NCBI GenBank assembly: GCA_029251265.1
Contig: JAQXDR010000224.1
Coordinates: forward strand, 1 to 40,898
DNA from: Pseudoprimorskyibacter sp.
GTDB lineage: Bacteria > Pseudomonadota > Alphaproteobacteria > Rhodobacterales > Rhodobacteraceae
Reading direction: 5' to 3'
DNA length: 40,898 bases
Shown here: positions 23,793-32,585 of the stretch, piece after piece
Layout of the letters: every line of letters starts with the position of its first letter
How positions within the stretch are numbered: position 1 is the stretch's first letter
Position numbers and translations under genes: made by a program
The notes under the pieces: generated by a model
What the model saw: only the letters and a program-made list of their open reading frames with translations
What the model was told of the DNA's origin: nothing
Database searches by the model: none

Positions 23793-24794
23793 TCAGCCAA
23801 TCCCGTGCCGCCAAGCAGCTGAATAGGCGCCGGTGACGTGATGTTCCAACTGACGTTCAATGTCCCCCAAAAGCGACGACGCCCCAAATCGAAAGAGATC
23901 CGGCCGCAGCCAGCGGTCGCCCAATTCGTCCTTGATCATTGACAGATAAACCAGCGCGTCCTTGGCTTTCGAAATGCCACCCGCGGGTTTGTAGCCAACA
24001 CGATAGCCGGTTGCTTCGTAATATTCACGGATAGCCCGTATCATCACCAGTGTTACGGGAAGGGTCGCGTTAATGGGTTCCTTACCAGTGGACGTCTTGA
24101 TGAAATCGGCACCCGCCATCATGCACACCAATGACGCACGCCCGACATCCTGTAATGTTCCCAGTTCTCCTGTCGCAAGAATGGCTTTGACGTGGGCCGT
24201 GCCACAGGCCGCCCGAAAGGCGCGCATCTCTTCAAACAGGGCTTGCCAATTTCGGGTCAGAACATGGCGACGTGAAATGACAATATCGATTTCCGATGCG
24301 CCGGCTTTGACGCTTTGCTCTATTTCGGCAATGCGCAGATGAAAGGGGGATAATCCGGCTGGAAAACCTGTGGATACCGCAGCAACCGGAATGCCTGACC
24401 CCTGTAGTGCTGAAACAGCCGGTGCAATCATGTCGTGATAAACACAAATCGCGCCCACGGTCAGATCCGGCAGATCAAGGGCACGTAGAAGATCGGGCCT
24501 TACGGGCGCACGGCCTTTGGCGCACAGCCGTCGCACGCGCCCGTCGGTATCGTCGCCAGCCAATGTCGTCAGGTCAATGCAGCTGATGGCCCGGGCAAGC
24601 CACGCAGCCTGATATGTCTTTTTGACAGACCGGCGTCCGGGTAATGTTACTGCCCGGCGTTCAATTGCGGACCGGTTGGCTTGGGTCCGCATGACCCAGT
24701 CCATATCCAGACCCTGCCCGGGATTACGGGGCTCGACCGTTTGCGGCAAATGTGCCGTGGTGGTCGCGGTCGCATCTTGGGTATGAGCGGTCAT
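23793..24794 (-). CDS. deoC: Deoxyribose-phosphate aldolase
   Basis: DeoC splits 2-deoxyribose 5-phosphate into glyceraldehyde 3-phosphate and acetaldehyde. The 333-residue protein is the long form. It contains SCIDLTTLAGDDT (about 71-83), SEIDIVISR with Asp170, VKAILATGEL with Lys203 and the Schiff-base Lys233 in ADFIKTSTGK, then YKPAGGI. The start is set by GGAGG at 24801-24805, six bases before this ATG. An ATG two codons earlier touches the GGAGG and is too close. It is first in a two-gene unit with the fused aldehyde dehydrogenase. Confidence 0.93.
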   Translation of the reverse strand: MTAHTQDATATTTAHLPQTVEPRNPGQGLDMDWVMRTQANRSAIERRAVTLPGRRSVKKTYQAAWLARAISCIDLTTLAGDDTDGRVRRLCAKGRAPVRPDLLRALDLPDLTVGAICVYHDMIAPAVSALQGSGIPVAAVSTGFPAGLSPFHLRIAEIEQSVKAGASEIDIVISRRHVLTRNWQALFEEMRAFRAACGTAHVKAILATGELGTLQDVGRASLVCMMAGADFIKTSTGKEPINATLPVTLVMIRAIREYYEATGYRVGYKPAGGISKAKDALVYLSMIKDELGDRWLRPDLFRFGASSLLGDIERQLEHHVTGAYSAAWRHGIG

Positions 24795-25013
24795 TAACAT
24801 CCTCCGGGTCTGTGGTCAGACTTTGCTTTGTGCAAAAAAAAGTCGCAACCCCTCAAGATTTAGGAATGATCTAAAATCACACTGTCCCATATTTTTGGAG
24901 TGCTTTCACCTGTGATTTTTTGTAAAGTCTCTGCCTGGGCTGTTGTATTTTGACGACTGCCCCTCCAGCTGGTTGCAAAGACACTTGCCACAGGGACAGG
25001 CCTGCAAACGTGT

Positions 25014-25823
25014 TCAAAAACGTGCGGTCACGCCAGGCAAATTCAGAGATTTTATCAATTCACGAAGCTCTTGCCGCGCTGCAATATTGGAAATACTCAG
25101 TTGTTTAACGCTGACCTTCTTGAGATCCAGAAGCGTGAGCCCTTTTGGAAATAATTCGCGGAAAATCACCCGTTCATGAAAGCCCGGTGCTACACGAAAA
25201 CCAATGCGTTTCGACAAATGGTTTAGGGCCTTTTCCATCTTGCGTTTATTGATCATCTGCTGGCTACCAACGCGGTTGCGCAAAACAACCCAGTCTATCG
25301 GAGCCTGACCTTCTGCCTGCCTGAGTTGACGCGCTTGCCAGACCATTTCTGAATAAACGGACGGACCAAGGATTTTTTCGCTATCTGGCCCAATACGTGC
25401 CAAAAGGTCAAAGTCGATGAAACTGTCGTTCAGTGGGGTAATCAAAGTATCAGCAAGCGCATGTGCAAGCTGTGCAAGGCGGGTGTGAGAACCCGGACAA
25501 TCGATCAATACAAAGTCGTTTTCAGGCTCGACCAATGCCATGGCTCGTGACAGGCGATGATCAAACAGATTGTCGCCCTCGGGAATGTCCTTTGGATCGA
25601 TATGGGGCAGATCGACTGACGTTGGTGTTGGTAAATCCTCGCCCGATTGTTTCAACCATGCGCGCCGGTTGTCGATGTACCGGCCAAGACTGCGTTGACG
25701 CAGGTCCAGATCTAATGTTCCTACTTTATAACCCAGCCAAACAAGGGCGGAAGCGACATGCATCGACACAGTCGATTTTCCAGCCCCTCCCTTTTCATTG
25801 CCCACCACGATAATATGCGCCAT
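25014..25823 (-). CDS. mipZ: MipZ-type ParA ATPase, division-site positioning
   Basis: The 269-residue protein starts MAHIIVVGNEKGGAGKSTVS with the deviant Walker A of the ParA/MinD family (residues 11-18). FVLIDCPGSHTRLAQLAHA gives the second conserved motif, and DWVVLRNRVGSQQMINKRKM the region typical of MipZ as opposed to chromosome ParA. In Caulobacter, MipZ forms a gradient from the poles and keeps FtsZ at midcell. The annotated frame could extend 37 codons upstream, but MipZ proteins begin at this Met. No parB is adjacent, as expected for MipZ. Confidence 0.88.
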   Translation of the reverse strand: MAHIIVVGNEKGGAGKSTVSMHVASALVWLGYKVGTLDLDLRQRSLGRYIDNRRAWLKQSGEDLPTPTSVDLPHIDPKDIPEGDNLFDHRLSRAMALVEPENDFVLIDCPGSHTRLAQLAHALADTLITPLNDSFIDFDLLARIGPDSEKILGPSVYSEMVWQARQLRQAEGQAPIDWVVLRNRVGSQQMINKRKMEKALNHLSKRIGFRVAPGFHERVIFRELFPKGLTLLDLKKVSVKQLSISNIAARQELRELIKSLNLPGVTARF

Positions 25824-26049
25824 CTGGATGCCCAATTCATGCTTGATCAGGGGTTTGCGGTATATGATTTGTGATGGTGCAGCAAGGGTTCGGGTGCCTA
25901 TGTCACAGGACCCTTGATTCTGAGCTTCTCTCAAAAAAGACTCGAACCAAAGTTAGCTGAAGTTGCGCTGGATGAGGCAATCATTGTGTTAGATTTGCGA
26001 CGTTCCCAAGGGCAACGTAATGGTTTTGATACTGCGCATCCAAAACGCA

Positions 26050-26076
26050 AAACGCCGCCCCGTTGGGACGGCGTTT
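26050..26076 (-). terminator. Rho-independent terminator after rpmE
   Basis: On the minus strand AAACGCCGTCCC (26076-26065) pairs with GGGGCGGCGTTT (26061-26050) over a 3-base loop, 12 bp with one G-U. A T-rich run (TTTTGCGTTTT) follows. It starts about 20 bases after the rpmE stop and closes the ribosomal protein transcript. Confidence 0.85.
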
Positions 26077-26096
26077 CCTGATTGAAGGGTTGGAGA

Positions 26097-26318
26097 TCAG
26101 AAACCAAGACCTTCGTATTTCTTTTTGAACTTTGAAACGCGACCACCCGCGTCAAGCAGACGCGAATTGCCGCCTGTCCATGCGGGGTGCACCGACGGAT
26201 CAATATCCAGCGTCAGTGTATCGCCTTCTTTGCCCCAAGTGGTACGTGTCTGGTATATCGTGCCATCGGTCATTTTGACGTCGACGACGTGATAATCGGG
26301 GTGAATATCCTTTTTCAT
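26097..26318 (-). CDS. rpmE: 50S ribosomal protein L31
   Basis: The 73-residue protein begins [20 protein letters not shown] and ends in the basic [21 protein letters not shown]. It belongs to the group without the four zinc-binding cysteines, so it does not depend on zinc. The length fits that group. It lies 12 bases after rplS on the same strand and is the last gene before a strong terminator. Confidence 0.95.
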   Translation of the reverse strand: MKKDIHPDYHVVDVKMTDGTIYQTRTTWGKEGDTLTLDIDPSVHPAWTGGNSRLLDAGGRVSKFKKKYEGLGF

Positions 26319-26330
26319 CGATCAGTCTCC

Positions 26331-26711
26331 TTACGCTTTGGCCTTGAGGGGCTTGTAGGTGGTGTCCTCGGCGATCCGCGCGGATTTACCGCGACGCGAC
26401 CGGAGGTAGTAAAGCTTGGCACGACGGACACGGCCGCGGCGGACAACCTCGATATGTTCGATATTGGTCGAAAACAGCGGGAATACACGTTCAACGCCTT
26501 CGCCAAACGATATTTTACGCACTGTGAACGAACCGGCAATGCCTTTGCCGTTGTTACGGGCGATGCAGACGCCTTCGTAGTTCTGAACACGGGTACGGGA
26601 CCCTTCGGTCACCTTAAAGCCGACGCGCACGGTGTCGCCGGGTTTGAAATCGGGAATATCTTTCCCGAGAGAAGCGATTTGTTCCGCCTCTAACTGAGCA
26701 ATCAGGTCCAT
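26331..26711 (-). CDS. rplS: 50S ribosomal protein L19
   Basis: This 126-residue protein has [20 protein letters not shown] (about 22-41), [31 protein letters not shown] and [16 protein letters not shown], the family signature at the interface of the large and small subunits. GAGGGTCCG just before the ATG gives a ribosome-binding site. It is separated from trmD by about 300 bases, an unusually long gap for this cluster, suggesting its own promoter. rpmE follows closely. Confidence 0.97.
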   Translation of the reverse strand: MDLIAQLEAEQIASLGKDIPDFKPGDTVRVGFKVTEGSRTRVQNYEGVCIARNNGKGIAGSFTVRKISFGEGVERVFPLFSTNIEHIEVVRRGRVRRAKLYYLRSRRGKSARIAEDTTYKPLKAKA

Positions 26712-27014
26712 CGGACCCTCCTATTTTACGACGCGGTTTGTCCGCGGATGATGTCCTTGCCAGAGGATCCTATGGGATCATGACGCGGCTATTGGTTTTT
26801 ATGCGCATTTGCACACAGCCCGATCCGAGTCACCCCAAAACGGAAACATGGGCCCTGTTACGCGGTTGATGCGATCGTATCAAGGGCGGAAACCATTCTG
26901 CATGGAGATCTGGACAGAATTTGCAGGCAATTCTGCCGCGCATCTGCGTCCAGAAAATAGAAGCGCGTTGAATGCAGAACTGCTCGCTGGTTGCGGCAGC
27001 CTGTGTCATTTGCA
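26712..27014 (-). other. Gap between trmD and rplS, probable rplS promoter/leader
   Basis: No convincing gene lies in these 303 bases. A short perfect hairpin GATCC-TATG-GGATC is at 26766-26779, about 55 bases upstream of the rplS start on the transcribed strand. The 61-codon minus-strand frame across 26830-27015 has no recognisable features. A leader that senses ribosomal protein is possible but unsupported beyond position. Confidence 0.35.
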
Positions 27015-27824
27015 TCAGGTTTCGGGTTTTGTTGTATGCCGCAGGTGTTCAGCCCATAGATCGGGACGTCGGTCCCGGGTCAGGTCTTCGGATTGAACAC
27101 GTTGCCATTCGCGGATTTTGGCATGATGACCGGACAATAAAACGTCAGGGATGTCGTGATTTTTCCAAAGTGCCGGTTTGGTATATTGCGGATGCTCCAG
27201 TAGACCAGTTGAAAAGCTTTCTTCCTCGGCGCTGGCGGTATTGCCCAAAACACCGGGTAGAAGACGCACGCAGGCGTCGATCAGGGCTTGCGCAGGAATC
27301 TCGCCTCCGGTCAGGACAAAATCTCCCATAGAGACTTCTGTAACATCGTAATGATCGATCACTCTTTGGTCCAAGCCTTCGAACCGTCCGCAGATCAGGG
27401 TAACACCGGGTCCAGCGGCCAAGCTTTGCGCCATCGCTTGGGTCATGGGGCGTCCACGCGGAGAGAGATAGATCAATGGTGTTCGAACGCTCTGCCCCCG
27501 TTGAGCATGTTCTATGGCGCGCCCCATAACGTCGGGGCGCAGGACCATGCCTGCCCCACCGCCCGCAGGCGTATCGTCAACATTACGATGACGGCCTTCA
27601 CCAAACGTGCGTAAATCCACAGTCGATAATTGCCACAGCCGATCTTTAAGGGCACGTCCGGTCAAGGACAGGCCAAGAATACCTGGAAAGGCCTCTGGAA
27701 ACAGGGTGATGACCTGCGCCTGCCAAGCTTGAGCCAATCGCGGATCTGTTGACATCAACTCTCGCGGTTTCACGGAAGCCTGAATTGATTTGCGACCATG
27801 AGATTTTGTGGGGGGTATCGTCAT
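27015..27824 (-). CDS. trmD: tRNA (guanine-37-N1)-methyltransferase
   Basis: TrmD methylates G37 of tRNAs with SAM, preventing frameshifts. The 269-residue protein has [20 protein letters not shown] (about 39-58), [17 protein letters not shown] (about 82-98), [27 protein letters not shown] and [11 protein letters not shown], which form the knot-type SAM site. Its ATG overlaps the rimM stop by four bases, so the start carries about 23 more residues than many homologues. An internal Met24 is an alternative. It belongs to the rpsP-rimM-trmD-rplS cluster. Confidence 0.96.
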   Translation of the reverse strand: MTIPPTKSHGRKSIQASVKPRELMSTDPRLAQAWQAQVITLFPEAFPGILGLSLTGRALKDRLWQLSTVDLRTFGEGRHRNVDDTPAGGGAGMVLRPDVMGRAIEHAQRGQSVRTPLIYLSPRGRPMTQAMAQSLAAGPGVTLICGRFEGLDQRVIDHYDVTEVSMGDFVLTGGEIPAQALIDACVRLLPGVLGNTASAEEESFSTGLLEHPQYTKPALWKNHDIPDVLLSGHHAKIREWQRVQSEDLTRDRRPDLWAEHLRHTTKPET

Positions 27825-28324
27825 TCCAGAAGGCCTTCGGGTGGGTCGGCGATGATGCGCCCGGCCGAAAGGTCCACCGTTGGTATGCAGGCAACGGTAA
27901 ACGGAATAAGTTCCGTGCCACCGGTGGTCAGGGAAAGCTCTAACAAGTCAGAGGCGCCGTGGTTCAAAACAGCCTTTACCGACCCAAGCAGGGTCCCGCC
28001 GGTGTCGAAGACCGAAAGTCCAATAAGGTCGGTGTGGTAGAATTCGTCATCAGGAAGGCTGGGTAACCTATCGCGTGGGGCGTAGAGGCGCGTCCCCCGC
28101 AGAGCGTCGGCTTGTTCTTTTGTGGATACTCCGCTCAGGCGTGCGGCAAATCCGTTTTTAATTTGACGTGTAATGCGCAGGTTTAGGCTTTGGCTGCCGT
28201 CTTCGAAGTGAAGAGGACCGTAGTCTGCAATCGCTTCTGGATTGGCCGTAAAGCTTTTCAGGCGCACCTCGCCTTTGACCCCGAAGCTGCCAGAGACAGC
28301 ACCGACGCAGATCAAATCGGTCAT
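27821..28324 (-). CDS. rimM: 16S rRNA processing/maturation factor RimM
   Basis: RimM helps fold the 30S head near S19. The 167-residue protein starts [20 protein letters not shown] (RimM N-domain, about 1-85, with [23 protein letters not shown]). It continues into a PRC-barrel ([20 protein letters not shown], about 100-165) with [11 protein letters not shown] near the end. The start codon overlaps the stop of a preceding 44-codon frame by ATGA, and its own stop overlaps the trmD start the same way, giving tight coupling. Confidence 0.96.
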   Translation of the reverse strand: MTDLICVGAVSGSFGVKGEVRLKSFTANPEAIADYGPLHFEDGSQSLNLRITRQIKNGFAARLSGVSTKEQADALRGTRLYAPRDRLPSLPDDEFYHTDLIGLSVFDTGGTLLGSVKAVLNHGASDLLELSLTTGGTELIPFTVACIPTVDLSAGRIIADPPEGLLE

Positions 28325-28455
28325 GGGAATGCTCCGATACAAATACCCTTTTGGACTTTGCCACCGGCGGTTACGCACGCCTCTGCTGTCCTGTGCCGCT
28401 CCATCAGAACGCCGGCGAGAAACGCAGATATGACAAAGACCAAAAGGCGGATCAT
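28321..28455 (-). CDS. 44-residue single-pass membrane micro-ORF coupled to rimM
   Basis: The frame reads [20 protein letters not shown], then [20 protein letters not shown] and GAFP. A membrane helix (about residues 3-18) is followed by a short tail with two cysteines separated by 11 residues (Cys27, Cys39). Its TGA overlaps the rimM ATG (ATGA), the arrangement used for translational coupling. I recall similar micro-ORFs at this place in other Rhodobacteraceae, which would make it conserved, but I could not check. Function unknown; the cysteine pair suggests a disulfide if the tail is periplasmic. Confidence 0.6.
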   Translation of the reverse strand: MIRLLVFVISAFLAGVLMERHRTAEACVTAGGKVQKGICIGAFP

Positions 28456-28528
28456 GGATAAAGAGCGCGGGATGGCGGGGACGCTCGCTCTGACGAGCAT
28501 CGCCCCACCCGCCGTCCCGCACGGCTTT

Positions 28529-28897
28529 TTATTCAGCGGAGGCAGAAGCTTCGGCAGCTTCAGCGGCTTTGGTGGCTTTTTCTTCAGCGCGTTCCTGCAT
28601 TTTTTTGCCTGGAACGGCTTTTTTCAGGTTTGCACGTTCAGTTTTGGCGACAACACCGGCAGCCTCGAGGAAGCGCGACACACGGTCTGTGCACTGGCCG
28701 CCCTGGCCGATCCAGTATTGGATACGCTCGACGTCCATCTTGACGCGGTCTTCGCTATCTTTTGGCAAAAGTGGGTTATAGGTTCCCAGCTTTTCAATAA
28801 AGCGGCCGTCGCGCGGCATGCGGCTATCTGCGGCCACAATGCTATAATAGGGACGCTTTTTCGAGCCGCCACGGGCCAGACGGATTTTAATTGCCAT
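28529..28897 (-). CDS. rpsP: 30S ribosomal protein S16
   Basis: The 122-residue protein starts [20 protein letters not shown], the S16 signature, and continues [20 protein letters not shown]. The C-terminal third (about 85-122) is an Ala/Glu/Lys-rich extension, as usual in alphaproteobacteria. The start at 28897 follows AGGAGAAAC. The frame is open upstream, but homologues begin here. After the stop (28463-28515) an imperfect long GC-rich hairpin lies ahead of the micro-ORF and may tune downstream expression. Confidence 0.96.
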   Translation of the reverse strand: MAIKIRLARGGSKKRPYYSIVAADSRMPRDGRFIEKLGTYNPLLPKDSEDRVKMDVERIQYWIGQGGQCTDRVSRFLEAAGVVAKTERANLKKAVPGKKMQERAEEKATKAAEAAEASASAE

Positions 28898-28968
28898 TGG
28901 GTTTCTCCTTTTCGAATGGCGGAGGGAGCGTGTTGCTCCCGTCATTTAGACCTTTGGATACAGGATCC

Positions 28969-29265
28969 TTAGGTTTGGTGTTTCTTGTGGTGGTGGATAA
29001 CTTCTTGAATTATGAACTGCAGGAATTTGGTCGCAAACTCTGGATCCAGACCGCTGTCTTTAGCCAAATGTTCCAAGCGTTCCACTTGCCGCGCTTCGCG
29101 GGATGGGTCGGAGGGGGGCAGCGCGTGTTCTGCCTTGAGCGCGCCAACGGCCTGCGTGTGGGCAAACCGCTCTGCGAGCGTGTAAACCAAAATCGCGTCC
29201 AGACGATCAATGCTGTCACGATGTGTTTTCAGGATATCTGCCGCGCGGGCGGTGTCGTCTGTCAT
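28969..29265 (-). CDS. Chorismate mutase, AroQ type
   Basis: This 98-residue all-helical protein contains KTHRDSIDRLDAILVYTLAE (about 11-30), ALKAEHALPPSDPSREARQV (about 41-60) and FLQFIIQEVIHHHKKHQ, the helices of the AroQ (PheA N-domain) fold. It converts chorismate to prephenate for phenylalanine and tyrosine. The conserved Arg and Lys contacts are present in the expected segments. CGGAGG is placed seven bases before the ATG at 29265. It lies upstream of rpsP on the same strand, a position I recall as usual for this group. Confidence 0.88.
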   Translation of the reverse strand: MTDDTARAADILKTHRDSIDRLDAILVYTLAERFAHTQAVGALKAEHALPPSDPSREARQVERLEHLAKDSGLDPEFATKFLQFIIQEVIHHHKKHQT

Positions 29266-29437
29266 CTGATCCTCCGGTTCGAATGGAAGCAACGCTGGGG
29301 GTGATAGGAAGGTTGGCTGTTTTGCAGGTCGTGTTTACAGGTACCCAAGTAATTTTGTGGTGTGCAGGCCTGTCCGGATAACATTGCTGTTGAGATGTCT
29401 GCTCGGGTGGCGTTGTGGGAGATGTTGAAACCACGGG

Positions 29438-29971
29438 TCATGACAGGTTCCGGTCATCGGGGTGGCGGTAAACTGTCACGCTATGGCCGCGAAGGGTCAT
29501 AATATTTTCCGGGGTTGCTCCAAGACGTTTTGCCAAAGTAGCGGATCTGGCATTGTTGTGGGCAATCAGACTTATTGGCCCGTGCAGGCCAAAGACATGA
29601 GCAAGGGTACGTCGTGCGCATGCAGCAGCTTCGTATGCGATACCATGACCTTGGTGTTGATCTTCGAACAGGCACCACCCCAATTCGGCTTCTGGCCAAT
29701 CGATATGATGGATCCCGCCTGTCCATCCGATGGCAATGTCCGGCGCGTCTTTTCTGGTGATGAACCACAACCCAAACCCGCGGATGTGCCAGTGACCTGC
29801 AATCCCCAATAATTTTGACCACACGTCGTTGACTGTCCACGGTCCGCCGACAAAGCGGGACCGATCTGTGGCTCCGAAGCTGGCAAGGGCCTGTTGATCG
29901 TCGTAGTGGGGTGGCCGCAGGATTAATCGATCTGTTTCCAGCGTCGGTACAGGGATTGTCAGAGTGTTCAT
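29438..29971 (-). CDS. GNAT acetyltransferase, RimJ/RimL type (paralogue 1)
   Basis: The 177-residue protein opens LETDRLILRPPHYDDQQALA, the usual RimJ/RimL beginning. It also has GHWHIRGFGLWFITR and the acetyl-CoA loop region DQHQGHGIAYEAAACARR (about 115-130). NNARSATLAKRLGAT follows near the end. It resembles the next gene over its whole length, suggesting duplication. Targets of such enzymes range from ribosomal N-termini to small molecules, and none can be assigned here. It lies between ffh and the chorismate mutase gene. Confidence 0.87.
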   Translation of the reverse strand: MNTLTIPVPTLETDRLILRPPHYDDQQALASFGATDRSRFVGGPWTVNDVWSKLLGIAGHWHIRGFGLWFITRKDAPDIAIGWTGGIHHIDWPEAELGWCLFEDQHQGHGIAYEAAACARRTLAHVFGLHGPISLIAHNNARSATLAKRLGATPENIMTLRGHSVTVYRHPDDRNLS

Positions 29972-30158
29972 TGGCCCCGCCCGTCTATTGATTGTTTGGG
30001 ATGCGGGTGGGAAGTGCTGTCAGCTTTAGCAAAAAAGCACAGATTTCCCGGGCCAAAGGCCACAGTCTGGCGGGCAAGAGGAGCTGCCACAGATCCACCC
30101 CCTTTTGCATTTTTAACTTTGCAAGCAGGCACATGGTTTGGGTTGCTTTGGTATGGCA

Positions 30159-30686
30159 TCACGCGCCCTCCTGACCCGGATGACGATACAAAAGACCGTC
30201 CCCCATGTTCGGATTGTCGTAACGCCGTTCAAACCAAGCGCCTAAACGTTCTGCTAAAGCAATCGAGCGTGTGTTCTCTGGTACTATATTTGACGTCAGA
30301 GTGGTCATACCAAGGTCTTTGTAAGCCCATTGACGTACGCGCAGTGCAGCCTCGTGAGCGATGCCTTGCCGTTCAAAATCATCAAATACCACCCATGCCA
30401 ATTCGGGCTCCGGCCAGCCGTCGGGGTTCCAAAGACCACAAATCCCTGCGGGTTGATGGGAGTCTTTGGTCTCAATCACGAAATGGCCATACCCTCGGAT
30501 ATGCCAGTGACCGACCATCAGTCCGAACCACCTCCATGCATCATCTCGTTTGGGGATATGCCCAAAACCTGATGCGCGATTTTCATCCATCAAAAATGCA
30601 ATCACAGGTTCGGCGTCACGCAGCTCTGGGCTGCGTAATATCAGGCGCTGGGTTTGAAGAACAGGGGCAGGGGTCAGTGCTGACAT
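30159..30686 (-). CDS. GNAT acetyltransferase, RimJ/RimL type (paralogue 2)
   Basis: The 175-residue protein has LQTQRLILRSPELRDAEPVI (about 10-29), GHWHIRGYGHFVIETKD, EPELAWVVFDDFERQGIAHE with the CoA-binding loop, and NTRSIALAERLGAWFER. Shared blocks with the downstream paralogue include GHWHIRGxG and WPEpELxWxxF. It lies about 216 bases after ffh. The 187 bases between the two GNAT genes hold no convincing ORF. Confidence 0.87.
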   Translation of the reverse strand: MSALTPAPVLQTQRLILRSPELRDAEPVIAFLMDENRASGFGHIPKRDDAWRWFGLMVGHWHIRGYGHFVIETKDSHQPAGICGLWNPDGWPEPELAWVVFDDFERQGIAHEAALRVRQWAYKDLGMTTLTSNIVPENTRSIALAERLGAWFERRYDNPNMGDGLLYRHPGQEGA

Positions 30687-30805
30687 CGCAAGACCTCTGT
30701 GTGTTGACGTAATCCTGGCAAAGACCGCCCGCTCAGGGAGTTTGCTGACCTTTTATGGCGGGTAATCACCAAGTGCTGATTATATTTTCGCTTAAATACA
30801 ACCAA

Positions 30806-30839
30806 GCTGTCCTGCAGCGCGCGCAGCGCCCAGGACAGC
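30806..30839 (-). terminator. Strong hairpin after ffh
   Basis: GCTGTCCTG (30806-30814) and CAGGACAGC (30831-30839) form a perfect 9-bp stem; the 16-base interior is rich in GCGC and can pair further. It lies 63 bases past the ffh stop. On the ffh strand TTGGTTGTATTT follows, a weak U-tract, so it could be a terminator or an RNA-stability element. A long frame in the same space shows no recognised protein. Confidence 0.5.
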
Positions 30840-30902
30840 GGAATGGATTCCGCCGGTGTTGGCGTGAGCCTGATTGTATGAGTTTGAACTTTGGCCACTT
30901 GA

Positions 30903-32399
30903 CTACTTCTTTTTGCCGAAACCGGACAGTCCGGGTGGCAAGCCCATGCCACCACCCATGCCGGGCATACCGCCACCACCCAACTGGCGCGCCGCTTTTT
31001 CCAGCGTCTTGGCGTCCATGCCCTGCATCATGTCTTCGGGTGCACCGCCTTTGCCCAGCATACCTTTCATGGCCTGTTTCAGCATGCCGCCTTTGCCCAT
31101 TTTACCCATTTTCTTCATCATATCGGCCATCTGACGCTGCATTTTGAGCAGTTTATTCAGATCGCTGACCTGCATCCCGGACCCTTTTGCAATGCGTTTC
31201 TTGCGGCTGGCTTGCAAAACGGCAGGGTTTGCACGTTCCTTTTTGGTCATCGACTGGATCAGGGCGATCTGCTGTTTCAGGACTTTGTCATCCATTCCGG
31301 CGCCCGCCATCTGCTTGGCCATTTTGCCCGCGCCAGGCAGCATGGACATCATACCTTCCATACCGCCCATCTTGATCATTTGCTCAAGCTGGGACTTGAG
31401 ATCGTTCATATTGAATTGGCCCTTTTGGAACCGCTTCATCATCCGTTCGGCTTGTTCAACCTCCAGCGTTTGCTGGGCCTTTTCGACCAAGGCCACGATG
31501 TCGCCCATACCCAGAATACGACCCGCGACCCGTTCGGGTTCAAAGGTTTCGAGGGCATCCATTTTTTCGCCAAGACCAACGAAACGGATAGGCTTGCCTG
31601 TCACGGCGCGCATAGACAGAGCCGCACCACCTCGGCCATCACCGTCCATTCGTGTCAGCGCAACACCCGAAATGCCGATTTTGTCGTCAAATTCCTGCGC
31701 AACTTCGACTGCGATCTGTCCGGTCAGCCCGTCGACGACCAACAAGGTCTCTCGTGGACTGACGGCATCGCGGACATCTTCGACCTCGGTCATCAAGACT
31801 TCGTCGATCTGCAAACGGCCCGCAGTGTCCAGCATGTAGACGTCATAGCCGCCCATGGTGGCCTGCTGCTTGGCGCGCTTGGCAATGTCCACAGGCTTTT
31901 GGCCTGATACGATTGGCAGGGTGTCGACGCCAATTTGTTGGCCGAGAATGGCCAACTGTTCCATCGCGGCCGGTCGATAAATATCAAGCGAGGCCATCAA
32001 TACGCGTTTTCCGTCCCGTTCAGTCAAACGTTTGGCCAGCTTGGCAGTCGTCGTCGTCTTGCCGCCACCTTGAAGACCGACCATCAAAATAGGGGCGGGT
32101 GGATTATCAATTTTGAGCGCGCCGGGGTCTTCTTCGCCTGTCAGAACGGCGACCAGTTCATCGTGGACAATCTTGACGACCTGTTGGCCGGGGGTCACAG
32201 ATTTTGTGACAGACGCGCCTGTCGCCTTTGCTTGCACACGTTTGACGAAGCTGCGTGTCACAGACAACGATACATCGGCCTCGAGCAGGGCGACACGAAC
32301 CTCGCGCAATGCTGTTTTGACGTCATCTTCGGACAAAGCACCAGCTTTTGTCAGGCGATCAAAGACACCACTCAGACGCTCGGACAGGTTTTCAAACAT
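30903..32399 (-). CDS. ffh: Signal recognition particle GTPase Ffh
   Basis: Ffh binds signal sequences on the ribosome and delivers them with FtsY to the Sec translocon. The 498-residue protein has the N-domain (about 1-95), G1 GLQGGGKTTTTAK (108-120), DTAGR, TRMDGDGRGG and the later GLGEKMDALETFEPERV. The methionine-rich M domain (about 300-430) contains the RNA-binding SGMQVSDLNKLLK, and the tail is Gly/Met-rich. The 4.5S RNA gene was not found in the window. The gene heads the minus-strand translation cluster, and its upstream region is unusually structured. Confidence 0.97.
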   Translation of the reverse strand: MFENLSERLSGVFDRLTKAGALSEDDVKTALREVRVALLEADVSLSVTRSFVKRVQAKATGASVTKSVTPGQQVVKIVHDELVAVLTGEEDPGALKIDNPPAPILMVGLQGGGKTTTTAKLAKRLTERDGKRVLMASLDIYRPAAMEQLAILGQQIGVDTLPIVSGQKPVDIAKRAKQQATMGGYDVYMLDTAGRLQIDEVLMTEVEDVRDAVSPRETLLVVDGLTGQIAVEVAQEFDDKIGISGVALTRMDGDGRGGAALSMRAVTGKPIRFVGLGEKMDALETFEPERVAGRILGMGDIVALVEKAQQTLEVEQAERMMKRFQKGQFNMNDLKSQLEQMIKMGGMEGMMSMLPGAGKMAKQMAGAGMDDKVLKQQIALIQSMTKKERANPAVLQASRKKRIAKGSGMQVSDLNKLLKMQRQMADMMKKMGKMGKGGMLKQAMKGMLGKGGAPEDMMQGMDAKTLEKAARQLGGGGMPGMGGGMGLPPGLSGFGKKK

Positions 32400-32467
32400 G
32401 GGCCAAGCCTCCTTCAGCCAGTTTTTAGTTATCTACCCTATATGGGGCAGGTGATACATAACACAAA

Positions 32468-32562
32468 GGCCCCCACGGGCGCGACGCGCTGGTGGGGGGC
32501 GATCCCGGGAATAACCCATGGGACCGGACGACTCACAAAGCCTCCGGAATGGTCACCGCCTA
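32468..32562 (-). ncRNA. Candidate structured RNA or leader upstream of ffh
   Basis: On the ffh strand this stretch folds into three hairpins. The first pairs CCGGA with TCCGG around 32523-32546. The second pairs GGTCCC with GGGATC around 32501-32525, with an inner GGG/CCC. The third is a GC-rich hairpin at 32468-32500 (GCCCCCCAC against GTGGGGGC) followed by TTTGTGTT, which resembles a terminator. TTGACA lies at 32585-32580 with TAGGCG 17 bases on, a possible promoter with a poor -10. The result would be an RNA of about 95 nt, or an attenuating ffh leader. It lacks the conserved GGAAGG-type loop of the SRP RNA, so it is not 4.5S RNA. No known family recognised. Confidence 0.4.
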
Positions 32563-32585
32563 GCCCCTGCGCTAAGATATGTCAA

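Noticed and set aside
26830-27015. 61-codon frame between trmD and rplS
   Set aside because: No domain, no start context, and low-complexity resemblance only.
29968-30162. 64-codon frame between the two acetyltransferase genes
   Set aside because: Composition is unlike a protein domain, there is no ribosome-binding site, and it overlaps both neighbours by a few bases.
30674-30979. Minus-strand frame spanning the end of ffh and the gap after it
   Set aside because: Its only ATG is inside ffh. A GTG just after the ffh stop would give about 75 codons with no recognisable family; the strong hairpin inside explains the sequence better.
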